A stretch of 64,000 nucleotides of DNA, from assembly GCA_028622995.1 (NCBI GenBank), contig JAJQJQ010000003.1, positions 5,518,001 to 5,582,000 on the forward strand, in the 5' to 3' direction. Below, in pieces: positions 12,540-24,055 of the stretch. The notes under the pieces were generated by a model, which made no database searches, was not told the DNA's origin, and saw nothing but the letters and a program-made list of their open reading frames with translations. The translations under genes and the position numbers were made by a program. The stretch comes from Panagrolaimus kolymaensis (taxonomy: Eukaryota; Nematoda; Chromadorea; Rhabditida; Panagrolaimidae). Positions within the stretch are counted from its first letter, which is position 1. Every line of letters starts with the position of its first letter.

Positions 12540-12913
12540 TCAAAAGGCGTCGAGAGCCGCTTCAACGGAGTGCTTTAAATTTGTAATAAATCGATGAAAT
12601 TCTCCAAGGGTCAGCTCAAATATGCGATTTTCAATTTTTTTACTTTCTGTGTCAGCTACTTTGATTTCTAAATTTATAATTGCTTCACCTGGATTTTCGG
12701 AAATTGATGAGCACACAGGAACTGAAAGAAAAATGAAACAAATCTATATTTATTTTTATTTTTCTCCCTTTTTTGGTTTGTTTGCTTTTTTCACAAAAAA
12801 ATGAAAAGAGAAAGAAGAATGCTTACCAACTACAGCATAACCCATATGTACAAGATGTTTCATTATTATTATATATTTTTTGTTTTGTTTGACTGCTTTC
12901 AAATGAGGAATTC
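12540..12913 (-). CDS. COMM-domain protein, C-terminal part (COMMD7-like)
   Basis: Two exons (12913-12827 and 12721-12540) join in phase (GTTG|gtaagc, ctttcag|TTCC) and end with TGA. The joined tail reads LVHMGYAVVVPVCSS, then AIINLEIKVADTESKK, then FELTLGEFHRFITNLK and ends VEALDAF. This has the pattern of a COMM domain, closest by memory to COMMD7. COMMD proteins form the CCC/Commander endosomal recycling complex. The exon at 12913 begins mid-codon after TTTTTTATAG, so at least one upstream exon is required. No convincing N-terminal (HN-domain) exon was found up to 13.7 kb. The gene is therefore incomplete as seen: the missing part is either very divergent, in tiny exons, or lost. Confidence 0.6.
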
Positions 12914-13723
12914 CTATAAAAAAAATATATAGGCTATTCATTTATTTTAAAACGTGTTGCATCAGCAAAAAAAAAAGTGTGTGTAATGAAAAGCAACATG
13001 ATTTTGAAATCTCGTCTTCGTGTGTTGTTGGTGCGCAACAAAGATAGTCAATCCAATAAAGTAAACACATGAAGAAAAAAAGAATAAGAAAATAAACCAC
13101 GCTTACTCGGATTTTTTTTATTTTTGAAAAACAAAAATCCTTGCTGCTTTTTTATTTATTAAAATGGATTTTTGATTTTTTACTATTTTAGAATGAAGAA
13201 AAGCATGCGTTTGTTTCTTTATTGTTTTTTTTTTCTATAGTGGCGTTGAGTGACCAATGTTGTTGACTCACGAGAAAAATCACAGCGGGGAGATCTGCAT
13301 CTTCGATCAGCGATGACCGATCACAAGCTTCTTCCGCGATCGTGTTATTTTCATTCTTATTGCTTTTATATTTTTTGAACTTTTAAGAATGTTTTTCAGT
13401 GACGTCCTAACTACCCTACCTGGTTTTTCCTTGCTTTTATTTTATCACTTTAAAGATTTTTCTAGACTCTGAAAAAGGACTCATTCACATTATTTTATTC
13501 TTGTTTCTTCTTCTTCATTTTTACTATTGACATTTTTTTCTTCCATTGCTGTTGATGAGTCATAATTGACTGGCTGGGTTTTTTTTAATTTTAACTCAAT
13601 GGTCAATAGTAACAGTGTTATTGTGAAAAAAATTGTGGTTGATTCATTGGATTATACGTGAATCAAAGGTGAAAACAAAAGCCCAAGAAAAGAATAACAA
13701 TTGCCGCGGCATTTTTTTAAGTT
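12914..13723. other. Intergenic or shared upstream region
   Basis: This spacer lies between the COMM-domain exons (minus) and the FGD-type gene (plus). A G+C-richer block at about 13241-13350, with several GATCG words, stands out from the A/T background and may be promoter sequence. No coding exon is convincing. Confidence 0.4.
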
Positions 13724-16700
13724 ATGTCCACGGATCAACCAATTAATGTTAAAGATATCAAAGCAAGATTTGAAGCAGCAAAAACCACCACTTTTCCTGC
13801 TGTCAAAAATAATGAGTCAACTGTCACAAAACCAAAACGTAAGTTGTTTATATTTATTGATTAAATTATTTTTTTAAAGAAATAAATAAATTGAAAGCGA
13901 ATTTTTAGAAATATTTGAAAAGGCCGAAAAGAAACCCGTGGGTCGATTTATAAAAAATCCATCTGGCAGATTTAATAAACCCCCAACAATCAAACCCAAA
14001 CCCAAATATTTATCACAGATTCCACAAGTATGGAAAAAATTATATATATTTATATTAAAAAAAACTATATATATCATGTTTTAGAAAAAACACGATATCC
14101 CACCTCCACCAATTCCACAACATGCAACAATTTTAAATCCTTCCATAGTTTCCCAATTTTTACAAACCCAAAATAATATTGTTATTCAACAACAACCACC
14201 TTTAAATTGTTTTACAAATTCTCGGTGTAGCGGTGGCTCATCGCAATGTCCATCATCCTCATCAACTTTGAGGTTTGTGAACTGAGGCCTTTTTTTCATT
14301 TTCCTTCTTTTTTTTATAATCTGTACAGTTGCGTCGTCGTCGTCTCACTTGATGACGGCTGTAAGAAGCATTAAAAATGAAATTTATACAAAAACACCAA
14401 CCTGTTTTTTTCCCTCGTGCTGCTGCTGCATTTTTTATTTGGACTAAATCAAACAAACAAAAAAACCAAAAATTTAATAATTCACTCAATTTTTTTATTT
14501 ACTTATTTTTTTGGTTTGCTTTTTTACAAAAAAAATTTATTTTTATTTTAAAAAAGGAAAATAAGCTTTTTAATGGAATCAAATGATAATAGTTATATTC
14601 GTCGAGCTTTAAATGTCATTCATGAAACCGCAGCGATGCCACTAAATTATCTTTTTCCTCCTCAAAGGTAGTTTCTTGATTATCATAACAAAGTCAACAA
14701 TGTTTTTGCTTCCTTTTCTAAAGTTTTCCTTTTAACACTCGTGAAATTTTAATTTATTTTATTTCAATTTGCAATCTCTTGCTTTTCCTTGTCTGCATAT
14801 ATTTTTGATCTTGAAATTTTTTATTTGCTCTATTTTCTGTCGCTTGCTTTTCAAAAAAGAAAAAAATGAGCTTATACAAAATAGTTTTTTGTTTTGGATT
14901 TCCTTTTTATTTTAGTCAGCAGCAGTAAGTGTGGCAACCAACATTCCTTTAAAAAAATCAATGCTTTATTTTGTTATATATTTTTTGTTTAATTTTAGCT
15001 CCGCCAACAGCGATAATCACCGTGATTCGGTTATATCAGATGATGCATTGCCATCCAATTCCAATCCCGTTGAAGCTGCAGTAGATTCAAGTAGCACCGA
15101 TGATAGTCCTTCGGATTTTCCAGATGATAGTTTCGAAGATGGTGAACCAATTGATACAGATTCAGCCAGTCCAAAACAAGCAACGCTTCATACAACTGTA
15201 ATTAACGAAATGAAAGAGAAAGGTTTATTTGAGCATTTGGAATCCATAAAGGAAAATCAAAAATCTCAATATGCTAATGGATTTATTGAACATGAAAGTG
15301 TTAGTTATTTTTTTTATTAATTATTTATATTTGTTTTTATTAAAATAAATCGGCATTTAGGGTGGCGAAAATGATGGCGATGATGAAGATGAGCAACATC
15401 CTCGTCATTCAGTTGTAATGCGACCAGCTCCCGCTGTTCCAATTCATAGGTAAAATTTCAATCCCAAATACCAGAATAATTAAAAAAAACTTATTTTTAG
15501 ATCGTGTGATAAATATTCTGGTGTAGAAAAAAAAGAGCAAGATAGATTAATATATATGGAAAGACTCGTAGCAGAAATATGTATGAAAGAAGAATATTTT
15601 ATTAAAATTTTATCTTTGATGGTTCGAAAATATCCTGAATACCTCAAAAATTGCGAACTTAAAAATAACAAATCTCGAACGGGTTCAAAATTTAATGATG
15701 TTGTTGCTACAATTGTTCTTGAACTCAATCCCGTTTTGCAAGCTCATGAAAGTTTACTCAGTGAATTTGAAATTCTTGGAACTTCATGGGATTCTCGAAA
15801 ACCCGACTTAGCTACAACTATGCTCAAAAATGTTGATTATCTCAAAATTTGCCTTCCTTTTTTAAAGCGAAAGCAAGAATTATGTCAAAGTCTTAAAATA
15901 GCTTTGGAATCAAATAAAGAATTTGCTCATGCCACATATCAATTTGAGGATCAAGTAATGAATTGTTCCAAAGTTCATACACATTCCAAATTTTCCATTA
16001 TGGCTTACACACCCACTTTAAGTGTAGTTGGAAACAATATTACTGGTGTGAGTTATTTACAACAAATGGATATGATTCATCAAAATGTTGTGAGATATAA
16101 ATTATTTATGGATCGATATAAAAAATTGCTTACTGAAACAGATGTAGAAGAAATGGAATTGACGGATAAAGTGTTAATAAAATTGGATCAAATTGTTGAA
16201 CTTATTAATGCAAGATTGGGTGAAACAGAATCTTTGACGCTTTTGGTGGAGCTTCAAGATAAGCTTCAAAAATTGAAGTTTAATGTTCTTTGCCCTGGAA
16301 GAAGTTTCAATCGAGAAGGGCTTGTTATGCGACAAGCCAGAAAAGATTTAATGGAAAGAAGGCTTATTTTGGTGAGTTTTTCTTTGCTTTTGAAAATTAA
16401 AAATTTACTAAATATTTTTTTTAGTTTTCTGATTGTTTACTTCTTTGCCACCCAGATTTTGATAAATTTTGGCGATTTGAACTGGATAAAATGCGAATCG
16501 ATGTGGAAAATAATAATGAACGAGACAAATATTTTTACCTCTATAGTCCCAAAAAATCAACTGCCATAGTTTGTGCCAGCAGAGAAGAACGAGATAGTTG
16601 GGTTCAAGATATTAAAAGAGCTCAAAATAAAATTCAATCATTAAACCAACGGCTTCCAAGGGCCCAACATATTCACAAAGAGGATGAAGCTTCAATGTTT

Positions 16701-17507
16701 TCAGCTTTATGGATTGCAGATGATGAAACCACTATGTGTATGATGGCAGACTGCACCAAGAGATTTAATGTTGTTAATCGTAGACATCATTGTCGGAAAT
16801 GTGGTTACGTTATTTGTAGAGGTTGCAGCGGGTTTGCTATTCTACCGCATGATGGATGTGAACTTTCAAGGGTGTGTTCACATTGTTATTATGAACTTAT
16901 GGATGATTGTGAGTTTATCATATCGATAATATATTTTTATATCGATGATTTTTAGTGGAAAAAGGCCAAATAAAATGGCATAATAAAATTGACGAGGTTA
17001 CAATGCAAAGAGTGAGATTTAAAGGTGGAAAAGAGAAACCATTCAAAGATGTATTTATTCCACCAAAAAATGGAAAGAGAACGAGAGCGGATAATTATAA
17101 TAAACCAGGGAAATATCTTGCCACTGGAACTGCTTTCACCAAGTAAGCTTCAAATCTTCATAATTCTTATACTAAGAATTTTATTTTTAGAAATGGAACT
17201 CGATATGCCAGATTGAGTACCGATGGAAACCTTTATTTTTATGCAGCCCGTTATGATCCAGAGCCATCAGAGCATTATTTCATTACGGGTCATTCATGTG
17301 CCGTAACCCATCGAGAAAAAGAACATCGTTATCATTTTAAATTAACTCAACAAGCTGGCGCTAGAAATAGCATCACTGAATTTTCTATAGCTGAAAAATT
17401 TACTGCCGAGTAAGTTATAGCTTCTTTTTTTCAATTTTTAAAGCCATGCTTGATTTTTTAGATGGGAAAATGCTTTAGCACAAGTTAACGAGAACGAATG
17501 TGATTGA
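13724..17507 (+). CDS. exc-5: FGD/EXC-5-type RhoGEF: DH-PH-FYVE-PH protein
   Basis: This is a guanine nucleotide exchange factor of the FGD family, which activates CDC42 and in C. elegans (EXC-5) shapes the excretory canal. The start MSTDQPINVKDIKARFEAAK is followed by a proline-rich and acidic disordered region (about 14.1-15.45 kb). The DH domain spans about 15556-16250 (RLVAEICMKEEYFIKIL... through FMDRYKKLL). The first PH domain follows (RKDLMERRLIL|FSDCLLL). The FYVE zinc finger (16738-16895) has CTKRFNVVNRRHHCRKCG, the R(R/K)HHCR signature that binds PI3P, with spaced cysteine pairs. A second PH domain closes the protein (to WENALAQVNENECD, stop 17507). The splice phases checked are consistent. 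Alternative 5' exons and a microexon are listed separately. Orthology to exc-5 is by domain order. Confidence 0.85.
14573..14668 (+). CDS. Possible alternative first exon of the FGD-type gene
   Basis: An ATG-started frame (MESNDNSYIRRALNVIHE... to PPQ) ends at a GTAGTT donor in phase 2 (CCTCAAAG|gtagtt). This is the same phase as the upstream exon ending ACTTTGAG|gtttgt, and both fit the acceptor before CTCCGCCAACAG at about 15000. It would give a shorter isoform lacking the proline-rich N-terminus. The ATG is preceded by A/T-rich sequence suited to an internal promoter. Confidence 0.45.
14916..14924 (+). CDS. Possible 9-base microexon of the FGD-type gene
   Basis: TCAGCAGCA is bounded by TTTTTATTTTAG and a perfect GTAAGT donor. 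Its length is a multiple of three. Placed between the phase-2 exon ends and the exon at about 15000, it would insert Gln-Gln-His without a stop. Confidence 0.4.
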
Positions 17508-17836
17508 CATTATTTAATTATGTAAAAATAATTTAAACTTTATTTAATTTTTTGTAAATTATTAATATTTCTTAGCATGATACTGTTATTCCTCATTTTC
17601 TGTGATACTCTTCTCCGGTTTAACAGTTTTTTCTTTGATTCGATTTTTTACTTTAACTTGTTTTATTTTTAGTCAATTTTTCTAACACTTCGTTCATTAC
17701 GGGTATGAGTTACATTTGGTCATTCTTTTTTTAATTTTAATATTTCACTTTGTTTTTTTTCTGTGTGTCATTATAATGTATTTAAACGAAACAACCATAA
17801 GAATTAATTAAATAAACTTTACTTTAAATTAAATTT
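17508..17836. other. Convergent 3' spacer
   Basis: This A/T-rich spacer lies between two gene ends that face each other (FGD-type on plus, MLT-10-like on minus). No gene seen. Confidence 0.6.
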
Positions 17837-20651
17837 TTAAGGAATTACATGTATAAGAGATTCATGTTCGTCATGATTGGTATTATGAGAATCTAAACCG
17901 TTTTGATGCCCGTCATGGTCATTTGTAGTTATTTGTTGATGTGCATTCCCTGGTTGCCCTTGCACCTCATGCGTGTTTCCGTGTTCATCTGGTATCGCTT
18001 GATGCGCATCTCCATGTTCGCCTTGTCCTAATAAATGTTCAACGTCAACATTTTCGTCTGGTTTATGGTGATGTTCCTTTCCTTCCGCATGATCTTCATG
18101 TTCATCATGTCCACCACCAAGAATATGAGGTGATAAGACCTAAATAAAGTTTGAATAAATTATATTTTTATGGTCAACGAAAATATTTTGTTTACCTCCA
18201 CCGTTAATGAATGCTCGCTAAGAACGCGAGGAGAAAGAATGTTGGGACTTAAAATTAAAAGAGCTCCAGCTTCAGGTGATAAAATTCGAGGGGCAATTAT
18301 TGCTAAAAAAAATGTGAATAAATTGAATAAAACTTTATTTAAAAAATAACAAACTTACAAGGACTTAAAACTTGTATGATTAATGCTTCAGGACTTAAAA
18401 CTCGAAGTTCAAGAAATTTAGGAGATAATACTTCGGCAATAAGTGCTTCTGGAGTAAGAATAAAAGCGGTTAAAGCTCGAGGTGAAAGCACTTCAGCTCG
18501 AAATGCTGCAGGTGAAAGAATTCGGCCAACCAAAGCGTTGGGGCTTAAAATTGATGGAATGAATGCACGAGGGCCAAGAGTTTGTAACTAAAAATAATCC
18601 ATTTTAAAATTTATGAAAATGTTTTTTCAAACAAACAATTAGAGCTTCTGGCATCAAAACTTCGGTAAAAAATGCATGAGGAGATAAGGTGATCGCTTCC
18701 AAAGCTGCTCCATGACCAATCTTGCTTCCAAAAGCCCATGGTTCAAGGGTAATAAAATGGATGGGGCCATGATCGTTATGAGGTTCATGCGTCGCTTCTT
18801 GACTATAATCTTCACCCGCTGTATTTGTTGTGATTTCTCCATTTGGATGAACAACTTGGCGGCGACGTCTCTTTTTATCTGAAATTGACTATCAAAATAT
18901 ATGCAAAAATTAAAATTGTTACTAACATTTAAAAAACTTTTCTTGTTCTATGTTCAAATTCATTTTCGCCAAATTTCGAATATCATCATCAATTCTTTTT
19001 TGCCTTTCTTCTTTTGTCAGCATAGCATATTCATTAAAATCAATATTCAACTTTGAAGAAGCTGAAAATATGCTATCTTTTTTTGATTTTTAAATAAATA
19101 AAATTATTACTTCCTCGACTATAAAGTAATTGCATTTGCTCAGGTTCTAAAAATGCATAACCCCTTTCTTTGATATCATTTCGCTGATCGTTGGTATAAC
19201 TCTGCATTACGATTCTCCAATTTTCTTCAATCCTTTCAAGTTCCAAAACATCTGGATAAATTTTGTCATTCATTTCTTTCATTTGTGGTTCCATATTTTT
19301 GACAAGTTTCTCTATTGTATTTGAAGCGCCGCTAATTTCCAACAAAGTTTCAAGCCATTCTTTTTCAGCTCCATTTTGGACATTAAATTTCTAAATATGG
19401 CTTTTTTTTTAAATATTTCATTTGTATGATGGCTTACTTTTAAAACATCAGGTAAAGGAAAAAATCCATCTTTTTCGTGAAAACTGAATAAAGTTGGAGA
19501 TAATAAATGTTTTCGTTTATCATCATCAGTTGGTAAAATTGAAAATAATCGAGGTGACATAAATGAAAATTTATTGCCCATTTTTGTTGATCCCTATTAA
19601 AAATTATAAATAATAGGATTTAAGTCTTTGTAAAAGAAAAATGATAATTACCATTGCCGAACCTAAAGCTTCAAAAACATTTTCAATAACCGTCATATTT
19701 TTATCTTTTTTAAGTTCAAATTTAAATGGCAACTTCGAATTTGAATCAATGTAACGAGAATTTTCATCATTTAATTTTTTCATATACGCTTCACAATGTG
19801 ATAACATTTGATGATATTTTTCAAGTTTGGCTAAATTTGATAAGCCACTAAAACTTTCAGAATCATGCAATTCTAAAAAATGATTTCAGAGTTGCTAAAA
19901 AGTAAAGTCCGACTTACTTGGTCTTTTCATCTCTCTTTTTAGTCGTCTCCTCAAAAGACTCCTTCCTGGATAATAATTACTTTTGGCTTTATTTAATGGC
20001 CTTATCCTCACTGGATATGGTTTCAGACCAAATTTTGCTCCTTGATAAAAACTATCATCAGCATTTTCGATTGCATTGGTGGAATAAAATTCCTTTGCAG
20101 CTATGGGCGCCATTGTATCAGGCAGTGAAGTTGTTGTTTTATAATATTTTTCTGCTTCGAAGTTTTTATTCACTGGAATAATCCTTCGCAAAGATTTTTC
20201 ACCATCATTAAAATTATTTGGTGAATTTAAATATTGATTTCCAAAAAGAAATTGAGTAATTTTTTCTATGGCTGTTGGAGAATCTTTTTGTTGTTCATGA
20301 AATTCAGAATTTGTTTGATCCAATAAATTTACAACACATTTGGCAAGGGATACAGGAGTCATAGCATTTTGGCTACATCGTTTATAAAATACCCGATCTG
20401 TATATGTCACTGTTTCAGAATTTAACAACGTTGAAGCACGCGCCTTAAAAAAAATTTCTCATAAATTAAATTTTATTCGAATTTATTTTCCTTACTTTGA
20501 GCAAAGTCATTACAGCAGCTCGATGATAAACATGATTAACATTATCTAAATTTAAATCAAAAACATTGTTTGAATTTACACAAATAATAAATAAATTAAT
20601 AAAAATTAATAACAAATATAGTTTAAATAACCATAGCTGAAACCAAGCCAT
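17837..20651 (-). CDS. MLT-10-like moulting-cycle protein with LSP repeats and His-rich tail
   Basis: This belongs to the nematode-specific MLT-10 family (DUF644 'Moulting cycle' domain plus proline repeats), secreted by the epidermis and involved in cuticle shedding. The start MAWFQLWLFKLYLLLIFINL is a signal peptide or anchor. Exons at 20428-19895, 19870-19650, 19600-19440 and 19390-19110 encode the DUF644-type region, including LLRRRLKREMKRP, a likely furin-type cleavage site. Exons 18850-18230 carry at least ten repeats of the type (I/V)LSP-x-A-(L/F), the family hallmark. The last exon is rich in His, Asp and Glu (HDEHEDHAEGKEHHHKPDE) and ends HVIP, stop 17837. The family call rests on the repeats and overall order. 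Exon edges are approximate. Confidence 0.8.
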
Positions 20652-22231
20652 CAGTAAAAGTGGAACATTGCCATCAACAACAAAAAATTAATAAACCAAA
20701 GAAAGCAATTTTTTGTTTTGTTTTTTATTGAAAGTGATACTTTAAATATTATAAAAATGCATATATTTTTTTAAAGGTAATCTAAAGCTAAAACCGGATA
20801 TGAATAAGTAAGTAACTGAATGAAGTGAAAGTGATGGACAATCAACTCGAGTCGCGCATGACCACAGCTCACGGCGGCGTTCACTACACAAAATTATGGA
20901 AAATTTTTATTGAAATTGATACCTGTTTTTTCTTTTTACGTTCTCCTGGCTATTTTATTTTTTTAGAATTGTGTGGATAGGATTTAACTCATCAAAAGAA
21001 AGGAAGATACAAAGATTAAAGGATAAAATTACTGGTTTTAAAAAGGATTTTTATGATGGATGGGTAACTAAAAAATAACCGTTCAAGGTTACAAAAAAAA
21101 ACACAGGGAAGAATGAATTACAAAATCAGAAGCTACTAAATATCTGACATTTTACAATATTAAATTTTAGCCTCCCTTTTATATATGAATCCAATATCCA
21201 ATTATGACCCATTTAAAATCTTTTTAAACCTTCTATAACCTTGTGTTATGTAATAAAAAAAATAAGAACACAGATTAACCAAATTTTATTTAAAGAAAAA
21301 GGAAAGTTAAAATATATCTTTGTCATAATTCTATTATGTGTGAATCGAATTGGTCAAAGGTGTCTAATCCTCTTCTTCGTCATAATGGATGCAACAAAAC
21401 TCGAAGTTCAAAAGGCATTCAAAATATATTTATTTATTCGTTTTCGATCATTTCAATAAATGAAGCGGAACAACGTCGACTTTTTTGTTTGTTGAATGAA
21501 TGAAATTGGGCAAAGAGTTAATTGTTTTGCAATGGATTTCACTTTTTTGCAATTATTTTTAAAAGTTTGAGTGACCATAAATAAAATGACCTTTCCTCGT
21601 AAAGCCGGTTTCCTCCCTATTTTTTGTTTAATATCAAAAAAATAATAACAAGCTAAAGTTAAGTTTTTGTTTTAAAACAATGTACTACCACATTTTAAAT
21701 TCATAATGAGTCATCATCGCTAATAATAAACAATGTAAAAAAATGCATTTGTCAAATAATACACCTACGTACATTTTTCATTTTCTTATAACAAATTACT
21801 ACGTTTTTGAAACATTATTTTTTTCGGGTAATTCCAAAAGCCACTAAAACGAGCAAAAGAATTTATGATAGAAAAAAAAAAACGATTTTTTTGTCTATTT
21901 TTTTGAAAAACAAAAACATCTGATTTTGGTTTAATTTTTAAAGTTTACAAAATTTTGAAAACACTATTTGCATAAAATTATTTTCTTTTTTCACTGTTCC
22001 AAAAATAAAAAAATGAATGAATCAATCTCATTAAAACTTTCGTTTCTATCATTTTACAATTTTTATGATCAAATTTAATCCTTTGACCCTCTCATCTTTT
22101 TTTTTTTATTTCATTATTAGTTGACGATGAACCATAAAACCAAACAAAAATAAATGTTATAAAGTTTATATTTTTTAAATTTATTTTTTTTAATCTAACG
22201 TGCGTGTGTATGTAAAAAAAGTTGCTCAATC
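20652..22231. other. Divergent promoter region, no gene seen
   Basis: This is 1.6 kb between the MLT-10-like start (minus) and a secreted-protein start (plus). A G+C-richer patch at about 20845-20890 may belong to the MLT-10-like promoter. I see no coding exon. Confidence 0.5.
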
Positions 22232-23277
22232 ATGCATGTGTTTACGAAATTAATAATATTTTCTTTATTTGTTTTACCCATTTTTGGTAGCGATGCTTTA
22301 TCGGCGCTTACTTTAACGGATGTTCAAAAGCTAAATGCTGGGCCATTAAGTCAAGAACAATTAGTCTTAGTCACGGGATTAAATAATTTGTTGAATAATA
22401 GTTCCACTTCATCTTTATCTGAAGTTTATGACACATGGCATCAACTTAAAATTACCCTTCCTCAAAGCATTCAAGTTCGTTATTTTTCTTTTTATTTTTC
22501 TTCAAAGTTTATGGTTTCATTTTTAGAATGTAATTACTGATTGGGAAGATAGACGCGATGATCTTTTGGAACCTGTGTTGGATAAGCTTGAAGAAGCGGC
22601 CAAAGAAAATGGAAACAAAACTCAACAAAAGATTTTCAGTGATTTTAAGCAAGCTTCTTTGAGTCTTTCATCAGGAGAAAATATTCCTAATATTACAATG
22701 TGGGATTATGAAATCCTACGACAAAAAGCTGTAAATGATTTAGGAAATGTCTCTGATGTTTTAATGAACATTTATACTAATCTATCATTTGTGGCTGACG
22801 TAAGTCCTAAAGGCTTTCTTTTTGATAAAAATAAACTAAGTAATTTTAAGTTTGACAATAATGAAAGCATCGATGAATGGTTTACAAATTTATCTTCGAT
22901 TGGCCCATCTATAAGTTCTCGATACAATGAAGTATGTAATTTTTATGAAATTTAGTTGGTCATTAATTTTTATCTTTTTTTAGACACTCGATAACTTAAA
23001 AACGACCATAAGCAAATGGAAATCACAATTGAGTGATGTCAAAAATAATGTCAAAACTGTGTTTCAACAATTTTGGAATAACACTAAAATAACAGCAAAT
23101 ATTTTCAAAAATTCCACTAAAGAATGGCTTCACGAAGAACATCCTAAAATTGAAAGTGCTTTAAATAATGTTAAATCTGCTTTTACTGATCTTGGAAAAG
23201 GCATTTCGAACACTTGGCATTCATTTTTTAACTTTTATAAGCCTTCAAATTCTTCAGATATTTATGAAGGCTATTAA
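22232..23277 (+). CDS. Secreted helical protein, family not recognised
   Basis: Three exons give about 310 residues. Exon 1 (22232-22472) begins with a signal peptide (MHVFTKLIIFSLFVLPIFGS) and a predicted cleavage near GSDA. Exon 2 starts NVITDWEDRRDD, and exon 3 starts TLDNLKTTISKWKSQL. Splice phases are consistent (ATTCAA|gttcgt, tttttag|AATGTA). The mature chain is polar, probably alpha-helical, with many Asn and several possible N-glycosylation sites (NNS, NKT, NIT, NVS, NLS, NNT, NST). There are almost no cysteines. The end is a Ser/Tyr-rich tail (SSDIYEGY). I cannot assign a family. It could be a body-fluid, gut-lumen or secreted gland protein. Confidence 0.7.
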
Positions 23278-24055
23278 TTTTTATATGTTTTAACAATAAA
23301 AACTTTAATTTGTTGAAACAGCAAAGAACACTTTGGAATTTATTTTTTCTAGACAAAGGACAAAGAACTTTTCCAACTACACAATAAAAAAAATCGGCTT
23401 AACTATTGTGAGAAAAATGCGTTAATCAAAATTAAGCTTCGTTAAAACCGTAAAGCTGCTGTTTCTCCAACTTTTGATCTATGTTCCTTAAAAAAATATA
23501 ATGCTTTCAATAAATAAAAGAAATAAAAAAATAGAAATTTTTTTTACTAAAAAATATAAAAAAATTTCTGCTTAAATTCACATCAAAGAATTTTATTTGC
23601 TTCTGTTTATTTTTCGAAATCTGCTAACCTTTTTGGCTTCCTTTTATTCCAGATGTTTTGGTGTATGACTGACTGCCTAACTGTATTGCCTTGAGTTGCT
23701 GCCAGCCGTCTTTGTGATGTCATATCTTTTGAGCACCCCCAATATACCAGCAGTTTGAAAAAGAAAAGATGTTGAATTTTTTTATTATTTTTTTTGGTCA
23801 GTCTTTAGTTTAGACTTTTTTTTTCACCCGCAAAGGGCTTTATTTTTTTTATTCCTTTTTTGAGGATTTTGAAATATGTAATTTGCTTCATCTCTGTGGC
23901 TTCGCGTAACTCTTTGCCATTTAACTTTAATGCATTTTTGCGCAAGCAAGATTTGCTTATTTTATTTTATTGAATTTTTTTGTTGTTGGCATTTTTTGTA
24001 ACATTAACCCCGCCTTTCTCAAATGTCAACAACTTTGAGATCATTTCATTTTTAG
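23278..24055. other. Intergenic, no gene seen
   Basis: This A/T-rich spacer lies downstream of the secreted-protein gene and upstream of the nicotinamidase. TTTCATTTTTAG just before 24056 could be a cis or trans (spliced leader) acceptor. Confidence 0.5.

Noticed and set aside
18376..18591. Plus-strand repetitive frame
   Set aside because: Antisense of the LSP repeats of the MLT-10-like gene.
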